A stretch of 64,000 nucleotides of DNA, from the NCBI GenBank assembly GCA_016235865.1, contig JACRIK010000027.1, positions 184,006 through 248,005 on the forward strand. Reading direction: 5' to 3'. The DNA comes from Planctomycetota bacterium (GTDB taxonomy: Bacteria; Planctomycetota; MHYJ01; JACQXL01). A program made the translations under genes and the position numbers. The notes below the pieces were generated by a model. The model was not told the origin of the DNA and did not search any database. It saw only the letters and a list, made by a program, of their open reading frames with translations. Of the stretch, positions 51,838 to 64,000 are shown piece by piece (the stretch's first letter is position 1; each line of letters starts with the position of its first letter).

Positions 51838-54800
51838 ATGAAAGAAACATTTGTTTACAAGAAAAACCCGTTCCCGTATTTGTTCCCCGAATTGTCCCCG
51901 GTTCAGGTTGAGGCCTACCAGCGGTTTACCCAGCAGGATGTCCCGCACGCCCAGCGCAAGAATATCGGGCTGGAAACGCTATTCAGGGAGACCTTCCCGA
52001 TAAAATCGTACGACGGCAATTATTTCCTAGAGTATCTCTGGTACGAAATCGGCCAGCCGCATTATACCTCCGAGGAATGCCGGGCCCTGAAGATAAGTTA
52101 TGCCGCACCCTTGCGGGCGCGGCTGAGATTGAATAAGCCGGAACCCATAGAAGAATACGTTTATTTCGGCGATTTGCCTTTGATGATCGGCGGCGGCGAA
52201 TTCATCGTCAATGGTATTGAACGCATCATCGTTAGCCAGATGCACCGTTCGCCCGGCGTGGATATCAAGGATGAAATCGTGGGCGAGCGTCGACATTTCA
52301 TCGCCACAATCATTCCGCAGCGCGGTAGCTGGCTGGAAATAAGCACCTCCAAAAAAGATACGGCCACGATAAAAATAGACCAGGGCACGGCCCTGCCCCT
52401 GACCATATTCCTGCGGGCCATGGATGAGAATCTGTCTTCGGACGCCCAGATTATCAAGACATTTTACGAAACCGAAATAGTCAGAATCAAGGAAGGTGTT
52501 GCGGCCAACGCCCTGGTGGGCCGGTACGCCGCGGTGGACGTGATCGATCCACAGTCCGGCAAGGTGGTTCTGAGGGCCGGAGAAAAGATTGCCGAGGAAA
52601 CCGCCATCCACCTGACCGAGTCAGCCGGGATACAGGAACTGGAATTAATAACTAACCTGGAAGATTTTCTTATCATTAATACATTAGCCCAGGACCCGAC
52701 CAAGTCAACCGATGAGGCGTTGCTCAAGATATACGCCAGGTTAAGGCCGGGCATGCCGGCCCAGCTGGACAGGGCTAAATACATTTTCAACGAGCGGTTC
52801 TTTGACATCAGCCATTATCAACTGGGCATGGTCGGCCGGTTCAGGATTAACCGTAAATTCGGTCTGAACGTACCGGAGACCGAACAGACCCTGTTAAAGA
52901 GCGATATTATTGAAATACTCAAATACCTGATAAAACTCCGCAAGAATGTCGGGCAGGTGGATGATATAGATGATTTAAGCAACCGCCGGATTCGGGCCAT
53001 CGACGAACTGGCTGCGGACGAGATAAGAAAAGGATTCTATAAGCTGAAACGGCTGGTGACGGAAAGATTAAGCGCCGCCACCTCGGCCGCGGCCCTGGCG
53101 GATGCCAAGAACAAGGAGAAATTAACGCCGCGTGCCCTGGTTGATTCCAAAATCATTTCCGCGGCCATCGAGCATTTCTTCGAGCGGGGCGAGCTTTCCC
53201 AGGTGGTGGACCAGACCAACCCGCTTTCGCTCCTGACACACGAGAAACGCTTGAGTGCCTTGGGTCCGGGCGGCTTGAACCGGAAACGCGCCGGCTTCGA
53301 GGTGCGCGACGTGCATCCGTCCCATTACGGACGGGTCTGTCCGGTGGAGACTCCCGAAGGCGCCAATATCGGACTGATTACCTCGCTGGCCACTTTCTCC
53401 AGGGTGGACAAATACGGGTTCCTGGTCACGCCTTACCGGCTGGTCAAGAACGGACAGGTGACCGACGAGGTGCATTACCTGAGGTCGGACGAGGAAAAAG
53501 ATAAGGTGTTGGCTCCGGCCGATATCGAGATGGACAAGAACGGAAAAATTACCGCCGATAAGGTGTTGTCCCGTTTTAACAAGGAATTCAAATTCGTCAA
53601 GCCCGAAGAGCTTAATTATATCGATCTGTCGCCGTTCCAGGTGGTGGGCATTTCAGCCGGGTTGATTCCCTTCCTGGAGCACGATGACGCCAACCGCGCT
53701 TTGATGGGTTCGAATATGCAGCGCCAGGGTGTGCCGCTCATTTCCACCGAGCCGGCGATTGTGGTTACCGGACTGGAAAAAACCGCGGCTGAGAATTCAT
53801 CACTGGTGGTCCGGGCGGAAAAGAATGGACTGGTGACTTATGTCTCGGCTGACGAGATTATCGTAAAGACAACGGAACGGGCCAATGACAATGAAATCAT
53901 CGTTGAAGGCGAGGAAACACTGGAGGGCTACCGAACTTACGAATTAAAGAAATTCCACGGTCTGAAGGAACGGACCTGTCTGAACCAGGTTCCCTGCGTC
54001 AATGTGGGCGACAAGGTAAAAAGGGGGCAGGTGATTGCCGACGGGCCGGGCACGGCTCAGGGCGAACTGGCACTGGGACGCAACGTCTTCGTGGCTTTTA
54101 TGCCCTGGGAGGGCTATAACTTTGAAGACGCCATTATCGTCAGCGAAAGACTGGTTAAAGATGACACCTTTACCTCGATTCACATCGAGGATTTTGAGGC
54201 CGAGACCCGGGAGACGAAATTCGGCAAGGAGGAGTTCACCCGTGATATCCCCAACGTGCCGGAGAAGGCCCTGAAGAACCTGGATGAAAACGGTATCATC
54301 CGGGTCGGCACCAAGGTAAAGGCCGGCGATATCCTGGTGGGCAAGATAGCGCCCAAGAGCAAAAAGGAATTGTCTCCCGAAGAGAAACTGCTCCACGCCA
54401 TTTTCGGAAAGGCCGGCGAGGATGTCAAGAATATGTCGGTTGAGGTCCCGCCCGGCGTTGAGGGCATCGTGACCGACACCCAGTATTTCAGCCGCCATTA
54501 CGAGATGACTCCGAAGCAGCGGGAAGAGAAGGAAAAAGCCGCCAAGAAAATTGAACGCAATTTCGCCACCCAGCTGCTGAATATCCTGGAAGATAATATC
54601 AAGCCGATAGAAAAACTGGTCGGCAAGCGGATACTGCCGCGCCCGCTGACCTACGGCGCCCGGGGCACGATTAAGAATTTCACGGACCTGAAGGAGAAAA
54701 TCAGGACCGTGCTCGATGCGCTGGAATATAAGGACAAGAAGGAAAAGCAGACCGTGGAAACGCGGATGAGCCAGATTCTGACCAAGTGCGAACAAATGGA

Positions 54801-55599
54801 AAATGAAAAGGACCTGAATATAAACAAGATAACCCGGGGCGATGACCTGCCGCCGGGCGTGCTGGAGATGGTCCGGGTCAGGATTGCCACCAAGCGCAAG
54901 ATATCGGTGGGCGATAAGATCGCCGGCCGGCACGGCAACAAGGGCGTGGTGGCTAAGGTCATGCCCGAAGAGGATATGCCGTTCCTGGCGGACGGCACGA
55001 CGGTCGATATATTGCTTAACCCGCTGGGCGTTCCGTCCAGAATGAACGTGGGCCAGATTCTGGAGACTACTCTGGGCTGGGCGGCCAATAAATTGAATAT
55101 CAAGGTGGTTTCACCCATCTTTGACGGGGCCACGGAAAAGGATATTACTGATTTGTTAACCAAGGCCGGGCTGCCCGAAGACGGCAAGACCATGCTTTAT
55201 GACGGCCGGAGCGGAAATCAATTCGGGGAGCGGATTACCGGCGGTTACGCCTACATCATGAAACTGCATCACCTGGTGGACGACAAGATTCACGCCCGCG
55301 CCACCGGGCCGTATTCGCTGATTACCCAGCAGCCGTTAGGCGGCCGGGCCCGGGCCGGCGGACAGCGCCTGGGTGAAATGGAGGTCTGGGCGCTTGAGGC
55401 CTACGGCGCCAGCCATGTCCTCCAGGAAATGCTCACCGTCAAGAGCGATGATGTGGACGGCCGGACCAAGATTTATGAGTCCATTATCAAGGGTGAAAAT
55501 ATCCTGGAACCGTCCATCCCGGTGTCGTTTGAAGTCCTGACCAATGAAATCAAGGGCCTGGGATTAAGCTTTAAATTAGAGAAACAGAAAGCCCTATAA
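51838..55599 (+). CDS. rpoB: RNA polymerase beta subunit
   Basis: The 1253-residue protein is full-length RpoB. The rifampicin-pocket region near 446-480 reads [17 protein letters not shown], keeping the key Gln, Asp, His and Ser. The [14 protein letters not shown] block near 1022 and the C-terminal [19 protein letters not shown] are intact. With RpoC it forms the catalytic core of transcription. It is 12 bases from rpoC and follows rplL after an attenuator-like hairpin. Confidence 0.97.
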   Translation: MKETFVYKKNPFPYLFPELSPVQVEAYQRFTQQDVPHAQRKNIGLETLFRETFPIKSYDGNYFLEYLWYEIGQPHYTSEECRALKISYAAPLRARLRLNKPEPIEEYVYFGDLPLMIGGGEFIVNGIERIIVSQMHRSPGVDIKDEIVGERRHFIATIIPQRGSWLEISTSKKDTATIKIDQGTALPLTIFLRAMDENLSSDAQIIKTFYETEIVRIKEGVAANALVGRYAAVDVIDPQSGKVVLRAGEKIAEETAIHLTESAGIQELELITNLEDFLIINTLAQDPTKSTDEALLKIYARLRPGMPAQLDRAKYIFNERFFDISHYQLGMVGRFRINRKFGLNVPETEQTLLKSDIIEILKYLIKLRKNVGQVDDIDDLSNRRIRAIDELAADEIRKGFYKLKRLVTERLSAATSAAALADAKNKEKLTPRALVDSKIISAAIEHFFERGELSQVVDQTNPLSLLTHEKRLSALGPGGLNRKRAGFEVRDVHPSHYGRVCPVETPEGANIGLITSLATFSRVDKYGFLVTPYRLVKNGQVTDEVHYLRSDEEKDKVLAPADIEMDKNGKITADKVLSRFNKEFKFVKPEELNYIDLSPFQVVGISAGLIPFLEHDDANRALMGSNMQRQGVPLISTEPAIVVTGLEKTAAENSSLVVRAEKNGLVTYVSADEIIVKTTERANDNEIIVEGEETLEGYRTYELKKFHGLKERTCLNQVPCVNVGDKVKRGQVIADGPGTAQGELALGRNVFVAFMPWEGYNFEDAIIVSERLVKDDTFTSIHIEDFEAETRETKFGKEEFTRDIPNVPEKALKNLDENGIIRVGTKVKAGDILVGKIAPKSKKELSPEEKLLHAIFGKAGEDVKNMSVEVPPGVEGIVTDTQYFSRHYEMTPKQREEKEKAAKKIERNFATQLLNILEDNIKPIEKLVGKRILPRPLTYGARGTIKNFTDLKEKIRTVLDALEYKDKKEKQTVETRMSQILTKCEQMENEKDLNINKITRGDDLPPGVLEMVRVRIATKRKISVGDKIAGRHGNKGVVAKVMPEEDMPFLADGTTVDILLNPLGVPSRMNVGQILETTLGWAANKLNIKVVSPIFDGATEKDITDLLTKAGLPEDGKTMLYDGRSGNQFGERITGGYAYIMKLHHLVDDKIHARATGPYSLITQQPLGGRARAGGQRLGEMEVWALEAYGASHVLQEMLTVKSDDVDGRTKIYESIIKGENILEPSIPVSFEVLTNEIKGLGLSFKLEKQKAL

Positions 55600-55611
55600 T
55601 ATAAATATCTT

Positions 55612-59778
<4,167 letters not shown>

Positions 59779-59786
59779 TAAATTAA

Positions 59787-59834
59787 CCCCCTCACCTATC
59801 CTCTCCCCTATGGGGAGAGGGAAGGGTGAGGGGG
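59787..59834. repeat. CCCTCTCC hairpin repeat between rpoC and rpsL
   Basis: CCTCTCCCC-TAT-GGGGAGAGG arms sit inside an outer CCCCCTCACC/GGTGAGGGGG pair. Same family as 25851-25897. Confidence 0.75.
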
Positions 59835-59883
59835 AACTGGATTTGAAAGTCCATACAAAAAATAGGGAAAAATAGGAGAAGAT

Positions 59884-60255
59884 ATGCCGACGATTAACCA
59901 ATTGATTAAAAGCAAGAGGCGGACCCCGAAGGTAAAATCCAAGGCGCCGGTGCTGGACCGCTGTCCGCAGCGGCGGGGCATTTGCACCCAGGTCAAGACC
60001 ATGACGCCGAAGAAACCTAATTCGGCCCTGCGCAAGATTGCCCGGGTCAGCTTCTCTAACAAGAAGGAAGCCACGGTCTATATACCCGGCGAGGGCCACA
60101 ACCTCCAGGAACACTCAATGGTCCTGGTCCGGGGCGGCCGGGTGCGCGATTTACCCGGCGTGCGCTACCACATCGTCCGCGGGGTCCTGGACTGCGGCGG
60201 CGTGGAAAACCGCAAACAGAGCCGTTCCAAATACGGCACCAAGGTGCAGAAATAA
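59884..60255 (+). CDS. rpsL: Ribosomal protein S12
   Basis: The 123-residue protein is uS12, with [23 protein letters not shown] and the conserved decoding-centre loop [14 protein letters not shown]. The streptomycin-sensitivity lysines (TPKKPNSAL and GGRVRDLPG contexts) look wild type. It sits at the decoding site of the 30S subunit and is followed 16 bases later by rpsG. Confidence 0.97.
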   Translation: MPTINQLIKSKRRTPKVKSKAPVLDRCPQRRGICTQVKTMTPKKPNSALRKIARVSFSNKKEATVYIPGEGHNLQEHSMVLVRGGRVRDLPGVRYHIVRGVLDCGGVENRKQSRSKYGTKVQK

Positions 60256-60271
60256 ATAGAAAGAATAATTT

Positions 60272-60757
60272 ATGCCAAGAAAATATAAATCACTGGATTA
60301 CCTCCTGAAACCAGACCCGAAATACAACGACAAACTGGTCAGCCGCCTGATTAACAACATTATGAAGGAAGGCAAGAAGTCCACGGCCCAGCGGGCGTTT
60401 TACAAGGCCATGAACGTGGTCGAGAAAAAGATCACCGACGTCGGCCCGCTGGAGGCCCTGCTCAAGGCTATTGACAACGTCAAGCCGATAATGGAGGTCA
60501 AATCCAAGCGCATCGGCGGCGCCACCTACCAGGTCCCGACCCAGGTCCCGACCGACCGGCAGATGAGCCTGGCGATTAGGTGGATACTCGAATCAGTCCG
60601 CAAGAAGAAGGGCAAGCCCTTCCACGTCCGTTTGTCTGACGAGCTCTTGGCCGCCTACAAAGGCGAAGGCGACGCTATGCTCATCCGGTCCAACGTCCAC
60701 AAGATGGCCGAGGCCAACAAGGCCTTCGCCCATTTCGGCTTCCGCAGAGACCGCTAA
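60272..60757 (+). CDS. rpsG: Ribosomal protein S7
   Basis: The 161-residue protein is uS7. Conserved blocks include YNDKLVSRLINNIMKEGKKSTA, GGATYQVPTQVPTDRQMSLAIRW and the C-terminal MAEANKAFAHF. It nucleates assembly of the 30S head. The last codons lie in the first copy of an 84-bp tandem repeat. fusA and tuf, usually next in this operon, are absent; rsgA follows. Confidence 0.97.
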   Translation: MPRKYKSLDYLLKPDPKYNDKLVSRLINNIMKEGKKSTAQRAFYKAMNVVEKKITDVGPLEALLKAIDNVKPIMEVKSKRIGGATYQVPTQVPTDRQMSLAIRWILESVRKKKGKPFHVRLSDELLAAYKGEGDAMLIRSNVHKMAEANKAFAHFGFRRDR

Positions 60758-60925
60758 GCGAAGGGCATTGAATCCGAGCACGATTTGCGCAGGTAAACTA
60801 ATCCTATCCTTAGCCATTTCGGCTTCCGCCGGGACCGCTAAGCGAAGGGCATTGAATCCGAGCACGATTTGCGCAGGTAAACTAATCCTATTCTTAGCCA
60901 CTTCGGCTTCCGCAGAGACCGGTAA
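60731..60925. repeat. 84-bp tandem repeat from the rpsG 3' end
   Basis: The last nine codons of rpsG plus following sequence are repeated with an 84-base period: 60731-60814, 60815-60898, and a partial third unit 60899-60925. The copies differ at only a few positions. The remaining gap to rsgA (to 61097) shows no gene. Confidence 0.85.
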
Positions 60926-61097
60926 AATTACCGGTCAGCTTGCCGGGATTAAATGGGTTATATCGGCCAGCCTAAATAGGATTATCGTCTGTGGTTTCAT
61001 ATCTTCCTTGCATTCCGGCCGGAATTTTAGTATGGTGCCGTTAATCGGCGCGGGAAAGCGTTTTCCTTATAAACCTTGCAATTAGGCGGGAAATAAA

Positions 61098-62156
61098 ATG
61101 AAGCTTGAAGACCTGGGCTATGGCCCATTTTTCGAATCCCATCGCCAAGCCCTGGGATTGGACGCTGACGGAGTGGCCCGGGTGATTGCCGAATACAAAG
61201 AGGCCTACCGGGTCAAGAACATTGCCGGCGAATGTCTGGCCAGGATATCCGGCCGGCAGATGTTTAAGGCCGTGACCAGGGAAGATTATCCCTGCGTCGG
61301 GGACTGGGTGGCGATTACCAGGCGCAACACCGCCGAAGCCGTCATCCACAAATTACTGCCCCGCCAGACCATATTGAGGAGAAAACACACCAATAAATCC
61401 GGAGCCCAGGTCATCGGGGCCAATATTGATGTCGCCTTCATCATTGAATCATTGGACGGCGATTATAACCTGAACCGGTTTGAAAGATATTTCGCCATGG
61501 TCGACGAAGGCCATATCCGGCCGGTCGTGGTCCTGAATAAAACAGATTTGATATCGGATACTGAATTAGGCCTGAAAACGGCCCAATTAGAAAACAGGTT
61601 CAAGGGTATTGACGTTATCTCCATCAGCGCCGCGACCGGCCGGGGATTAGCCGGATTAACCGCTTATATCAAACCGGGCCGGACCTATTGTTTCCTGGGT
61701 TCATCCGGCGTGGGCAAGTCATCCCTGATAAACAAATTGCTGGGCACGGACAATATCAGGACCAACGCCATAAATATTGTCACCGGCCAGGGCCGGCACA
61801 CCACGGCCAGCCGGGAAATGTATTTCCTGCCCAACGGCGGGATGGTTATTGACAATCCCGGAATGAAGGAAATCGGGCTGACCGACGCCGACGCCGGGAT
61901 AGACAGCGTATTTGAGGATATCATTGCCTTATCAGCCGGATGCAGATACAAGAATTGTTCCCACACCAACGAAGCCGGGTGCGCGGTATTAGCGGCGCTG
62001 GCCACCGGCCGGCTGGATCAGGCCAAATACTCCAATTACGCCCGGCTCAGGAAAGAAGCCGGATATTACCGGATGACCGAACTGGAAAAAAGGCGGGCCG
62101 ACCGCAAATTCGGCCGGTTCGTCAAAAACGCCCAGCAACAGCTCAAGAAGAAATAA
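61098..62156 (+). CDS. rsgA: Ribosome small subunit biogenesis GTPase RsgA
   Basis: The 352-residue protein has the permuted GTPase order of RsgA: the NKTD motif near 145-148 precedes the P-loop GSSGVGKSS near 200-208. An N-terminal OB-like domain comes first and a C-terminal zinc-binding CRYKNCSHTNEAGC region near 281-294 follows. It helps mature the 30S subunit. It lies after rpsG and before the transposon element. Confidence 0.94.
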   Translation: MKLEDLGYGPFFESHRQALGLDADGVARVIAEYKEAYRVKNIAGECLARISGRQMFKAVTREDYPCVGDWVAITRRNTAEAVIHKLLPRQTILRRKHTNKSGAQVIGANIDVAFIIESLDGDYNLNRFERYFAMVDEGHIRPVVVLNKTDLISDTELGLKTAQLENRFKGIDVISISAATGRGLAGLTAYIKPGRTYCFLGSSGVGKSSLINKLLGTDNIRTNAINIVTGQGRHTTASREMYFLPNGGMVIDNPGMKEIGLTDADAGIDSVFEDIIALSAGCRYKNCSHTNEAGCAVLAALATGRLDQAKYSNYARLRKEAGYYRMTELEKRRADRKFGRFVKNAQQQLKKK

Positions 62157-62260
62157 AGTCCGGCCATGGTGCCCCAAGGTTTTGCCTAGAATCTTGTGCG
62201 GGATGGGGACAGACCAGGGGGGATGGGGACAGACCACATATTTTATAATGCCTGTTTTTC

Positions 62261-62289
62261 TTGACATTCAAGGCGCTCTTTGACAAAAT
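62261..62289 (+). promoter_or_regulatory. Promoter of the RAYT transposase
   Basis: TTGACA (62261-62266) and CAAAAT (62284-62289) are 17 bases apart. The transposase ATG follows only seven bases later, so the transcript is nearly leaderless. Confidence 0.5.
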
Positions 62290-62296
62290 TGAGGCT

Positions 62297-62959
62297 ATGC
62301 CACGAATCGCCAGAGCCGTTGCCGTCGGTTTCCCTCATCATGTTATCCAAAGAGGCAACAATCGGGAAAAGATATTCTTTGCCGAAGTTACCAGGGAGAA
62401 ATACCTCAACTGGCTCAAGGAATATGCCGACACCTGGGGCGTCAAAATACTGGCTTATTGCCTGATGACCAACCATATTCACCTCCTTGTCAAACCGGAC
62501 AAGATGGAATCGCTGGCCAAGATGATGCAGGGGCTGAACGTCTCTTATACCAGATACATCAATAAGAGATACAAACGCACCGGCCGGTTGTTGGAAGGCC
62601 GGTATCATTCGTGTATAATAGATGAGGAGCCATATTTATGGGCCGTGGCGCGCTATATTGAGCAGAATCCGTTAAGGGCCGGAATGGTCAAGGCGCCGGA
62701 GGAATATCCGTATTCCAGCGCCCGGGCGCATATAACCGGCCAGCCAAACGAGGCGCTGACGGATGAATTAATTACCGAAGACGACAGGTCTGACTATACG
62801 GAATTCATTAAAGCGCCGAGCCCGAAAAGGGAGATAGAACGGATAAGAATTACGACCAAGCGGGGGATGCCATTAGGTGGCGATATCTTTGTAGAGCGCC
62901 TGGAGCGCCGGCTAAAACGGCGTTTTACGAAGAAGAAGTCCGGTAGGCCGCATAAATAA
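62297..62959 (+). CDS. REP-associated tyrosine transposase (Y1_Tnp)
   Basis: Read from the ATG at 62297 the protein has 220 residues. It is a Y1 transposase of the IS200-like/RAYT branch: HHVIQRGNN near the N-terminus, the HUH metal-binding pair in MTNHIHLLVKP near 57-67, and YIEQNPLRAGMV with the catalytic tyrosine region near 118-129. RAYTs nick and join single-stranded DNA at short palindromes. The frame is intact, so the element may be active. The same N-terminus recurs at 63932. Confidence 0.9.
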   Translation: MPRIARAVAVGFPHHVIQRGNNREKIFFAEVTREKYLNWLKEYADTWGVKILAYCLMTNHIHLLVKPDKMESLAKMMQGLNVSYTRYINKRYKRTGRLLEGRYHSCIIDEEPYLWAVARYIEQNPLRAGMVKAPEEYPYSSARAHITGQPNEALTDELITEDDRSDYTEFIKAPSPKREIERIRITTKRGMPLGGDIFVERLERRLKRRFTKKKSGRPHK

Positions 62960-62972
62960 AGGGAAAGAAAAT

Positions 62973-63443
62973 ATGTGGTCTGTCCCCGTGGACTCCCCCG
63001 TGGACTCCACCGTTTTGGACCAAATGGCCTCTGCCTATCGCGCATATGTTTTGCAGGGAGGATCAAAGTTTGAAATGGGAGCTCGCTTGGTCGAATGGGC
63101 TGGACCGTGGTTGGCGGCTGCATACGGATTTAGTAAAATACCTGCACCAGAATCCCGCGTGTTTCACAGTACTTACAAAAGTAATGTAAGTAGTATTATG
63201 AATGAAGGATTAAGATCCGGAACGTATGCTACGCCAACCAAGGGATTGAGTTCATCGCAGGCTCAAGGAGCACTGAAGCTTTCCGGCCCATTACGTAATA
63301 CTGTATTAGAAATTGACGTTGCAGGATTGCGCGCCGCCGGATATGAAATTCCACGGGTTACAAGGGTAGTGGGCGGAACAGGCTACGAGATGAAGTTTTT
63401 ATATGAAATACCACCGCAGTTTATAAAGGAGGTAATTAAATGA
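62973..63443 (+). CDS. Toxin-like C-terminal domain, 5' truncated by the transposon
   Basis: The 156-residue frame starts with an ATG inside the right inverted repeat of the transposon, preceded by AAGGGAAAG. Residues 60-156 read like the C-terminal toxin domain of a polymorphic toxin: VFHSTYKSNVSSIMNEGL, then TKGLSSSQAQGAL, and GTGYEMKFLYEIPPQFI. The His...Gly-Leu...Glu pattern resembles ADP-ribosyltransferase toxins, but the assignment is uncertain. It overlaps the next small gene by four bases. I infer that the N-terminal part of a larger protein was lost when the element inserted. Confidence 0.55.
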   Translation: MWSVPVDSPVDSTVLDQMASAYRAYVLQGGSKFEMGARLVEWAGPWLAAAYGFSKIPAPESRVFHSTYKSNVSSIMNEGLRSGTYATPTKGLSSSQAQGALKLSGPLRNTVLEIDVAGLRAAGYEIPRVTRVVGGTGYEMKFLYEIPPQFIKEVIK

Positions 63444-63796
63444 AAAAGGAAGAATCCAAGAAATTATTGGAGCAGGAATGGGAAAATATCATTGCAGATG
63501 CCGAATCAGCAAAAGATTCACCCAGGGCAACAATTAATTTGATGGAAAATTATAAAAGCCTTGATACTGGCCGACGACTTTTAGCGGATCAAATTATTGC
63601 TGAGTGGATAACTTCGAAAGATGATGGGAAGAGATTTGACGCTTTGGCGCTAGTAGAAAAATTTAATATCCGTTCGGCATTGCCACAACTTCGGGCGCTT
63701 GAGGTAGATCTCAAGAATCGTACAGGCCCTGATGCGTATTACCAATTAGAGAAAGTTAGACGAAAAATAAAAAAACTGGAATCTGAATCTGTTTAA
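63440..63796 (+). CDS. Candidate immunity protein of the adjacent toxin
   Basis: The 118-residue, acidic, all-helical protein overlaps the toxin-like gene by four bases (ATGA) and has an AGGAGG ribosome-binding site inside that gene. Residues 65-110 resemble a HEAT-like repeat pair (KRFDALALVEKFNIRSALPQLRALE). Small helical proteins coupled to a polymorphic-toxin domain are typically its immunity protein. No homologue is recognised. Confidence 0.55.
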   Translation: MKKEESKKLLEQEWENIIADAESAKDSPRATINLMENYKSLDTGRRLLADQIIAEWITSKDDGKRFDALALVEKFNIRSALPQLRALEVDLKNRTGPDAYYQLEKVRRKIKKLESESV

Positions 63797-63859
63797 TAAG
63801 TGTAATTTCAATCATCCTCTTTAGGTGACGGGTGACGGGGACGGTGACGGGGACGTGAC

Positions 63860-64000
63860 GGGGACAGACCACATATTTTCTAATGCCTGTTTTTCTTGAC
63901 ATTCAAGTCGCTCTTTGACAAAATTGAGATCATGCCACGAATCGCCAGAGCCGTTGCCGTCGGTTTCCCTCATCATGTTATCCAACGAGGCAATAACCGG
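63860..64000 (+). mobile_element. RAYT-type transposable element, copy 2, cut by the window edge
   Basis: From 63860 the sequence repeats the first copy almost exactly, including the inverted-repeat end (63860-63879), promoter and start of the transposase. It is preceded by short GTGACGGGGAC direct repeats (about 63825-63862). Confidence 0.85.
63932..64000 (+). CDS. RAYT transposase, copy 2, partial
   Basis: The first 23 codons are visible and encode the same N-terminal residues as copy 1 (MPRIARAVAVGFPHHVIQRG and onward). DNA differences from copy 1 are few and mostly silent. The rest lies beyond the window. Confidence 0.85.
   Translation, partial: MPRIARAVAVGFPHHVIQRGNNR

Larger units (their letters stand above)
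62225..62987 (+). mobile_element. RAYT-type transposable element, copy 1
   Basis: The ends are 20-base inverted repeats (GGGGACAGACCACATATTTT at 62225-62244; complement at 62968-62987). Between them lie a promoter and one Y1 transposase gene. A partial direct duplication of the left end (62201-62216) precedes it. Direct GTGGACTCC repeats follow the right end. A second copy begins at 63860. Confidence 0.85.

Noticed and set aside
53944..54933. Minus-strand frame of 329 codons opposite rpoB
   Set aside because: Shadow of the strongly biased rpoB sequence; no start signal or family.
60768..61085. Plus-strand frame through the 84-bp repeats
   Set aside because: It is created by the tandem duplication and has no ribosome-binding site or recognisable product.

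Overview
The window looks like chromosomal DNA of an uncultivated bacterium of moderate GC content, most plausibly a member of the Planctomycetota. This is an inference. It rests on two GroEL paralogues beside groES, dnaJ and grpE; a corrinoid iron-sulfur protein subunit of the acetyl-CoA synthase complex (Wood-Ljungdahl pathway); many secreted lipoproteins built from HEAT, TPR, beta-propeller, fibronectin III and FIMAH-like modules; and a very high density of short dispersed palindromic repeats. No 16S rRNA or other decisive taxonomic marker is present.

Layout. 1-5.3 kb (minus strand): acsC, a metallophosphoesterase, a transglutaminase-like lipoprotein and an edge-truncated protein with clan CD cysteine-peptidase features. 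5.4-11.6 kb (plus): RidA, two HEAT-repeat proteins, a YdjM-type membrane hydrolase, a flavodoxin and a lipoprotein with 14 propeller blades. 11.6-12.2 kb: a gene-free CCGG-rich stretch. 12.2-15.7 kb (minus, AT-rich): zincin, HNH, HEPN-like and FRG-domain genes, a possible defence cluster. 15.7-17.8 kb: a TPR protein with a zinc-binding anti-sigma-like N-terminus and its ECF sigma factor. 18-20 kb: an unknown protein and a short-repeat fibre-like protein. 20-30 kb (minus): YbaB/EbfC, a large FN3/FIMAH protein, then the chaperone block groEL-groES-groEL-dnaJ-grpE read from a consensus sigma-70 promoter. 29.9-30.4 kb: a MITE-like hairpin followed by twelve 22-bp tandem repeats. 30.5-33 kb (minus, AT-rich): a beta-class DNA methyltransferase with an overlapping partner gene and a zinc-ribbon gene. 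33.2-41 kb: an ACR3-ArsC fusion, a second secreted FIMAH-like protein with its lipoprotein partner, and a 1091-residue PDZ/Asp-repeat lipoprotein. 41-51 kb (minus): DinB, an RhlE-type helicase, asparagine synthetase, two PilZ proteins, glycosyltransferase, RmlD-like reductase, methyltransferase and a TldE/PmbA-like protein. 51-62 kb (plus): rplL, rpoB, rpoC, rpsL, rpsG and rsgA. 62-64 kb: a RAYT-type transposase element, a toxin-immunity-like gene pair, and the start of a second copy of the same element.

How it fits together. The housekeeping blocks (chaperones; RNA polymerase with ribosomal proteins; acsC) are conventional. They are separated by accessory islands that are richer in AT and carry defence-like or surface genes. 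Several dispersed repeat families fill the gaps, and in places they have entered reading frames: GrpE, AsnB, the PDZ lipoprotein, and the C-termini of the membrane hydrolase and the ECF sigma factor. The strongest candidates for something undescribed are the methyltransferase/HhH-Cys partner pair, the HEPN-FRG-HNH-zincin cluster, the 22-bp iteron-like array and the transposon-bounded toxin-immunity pair.
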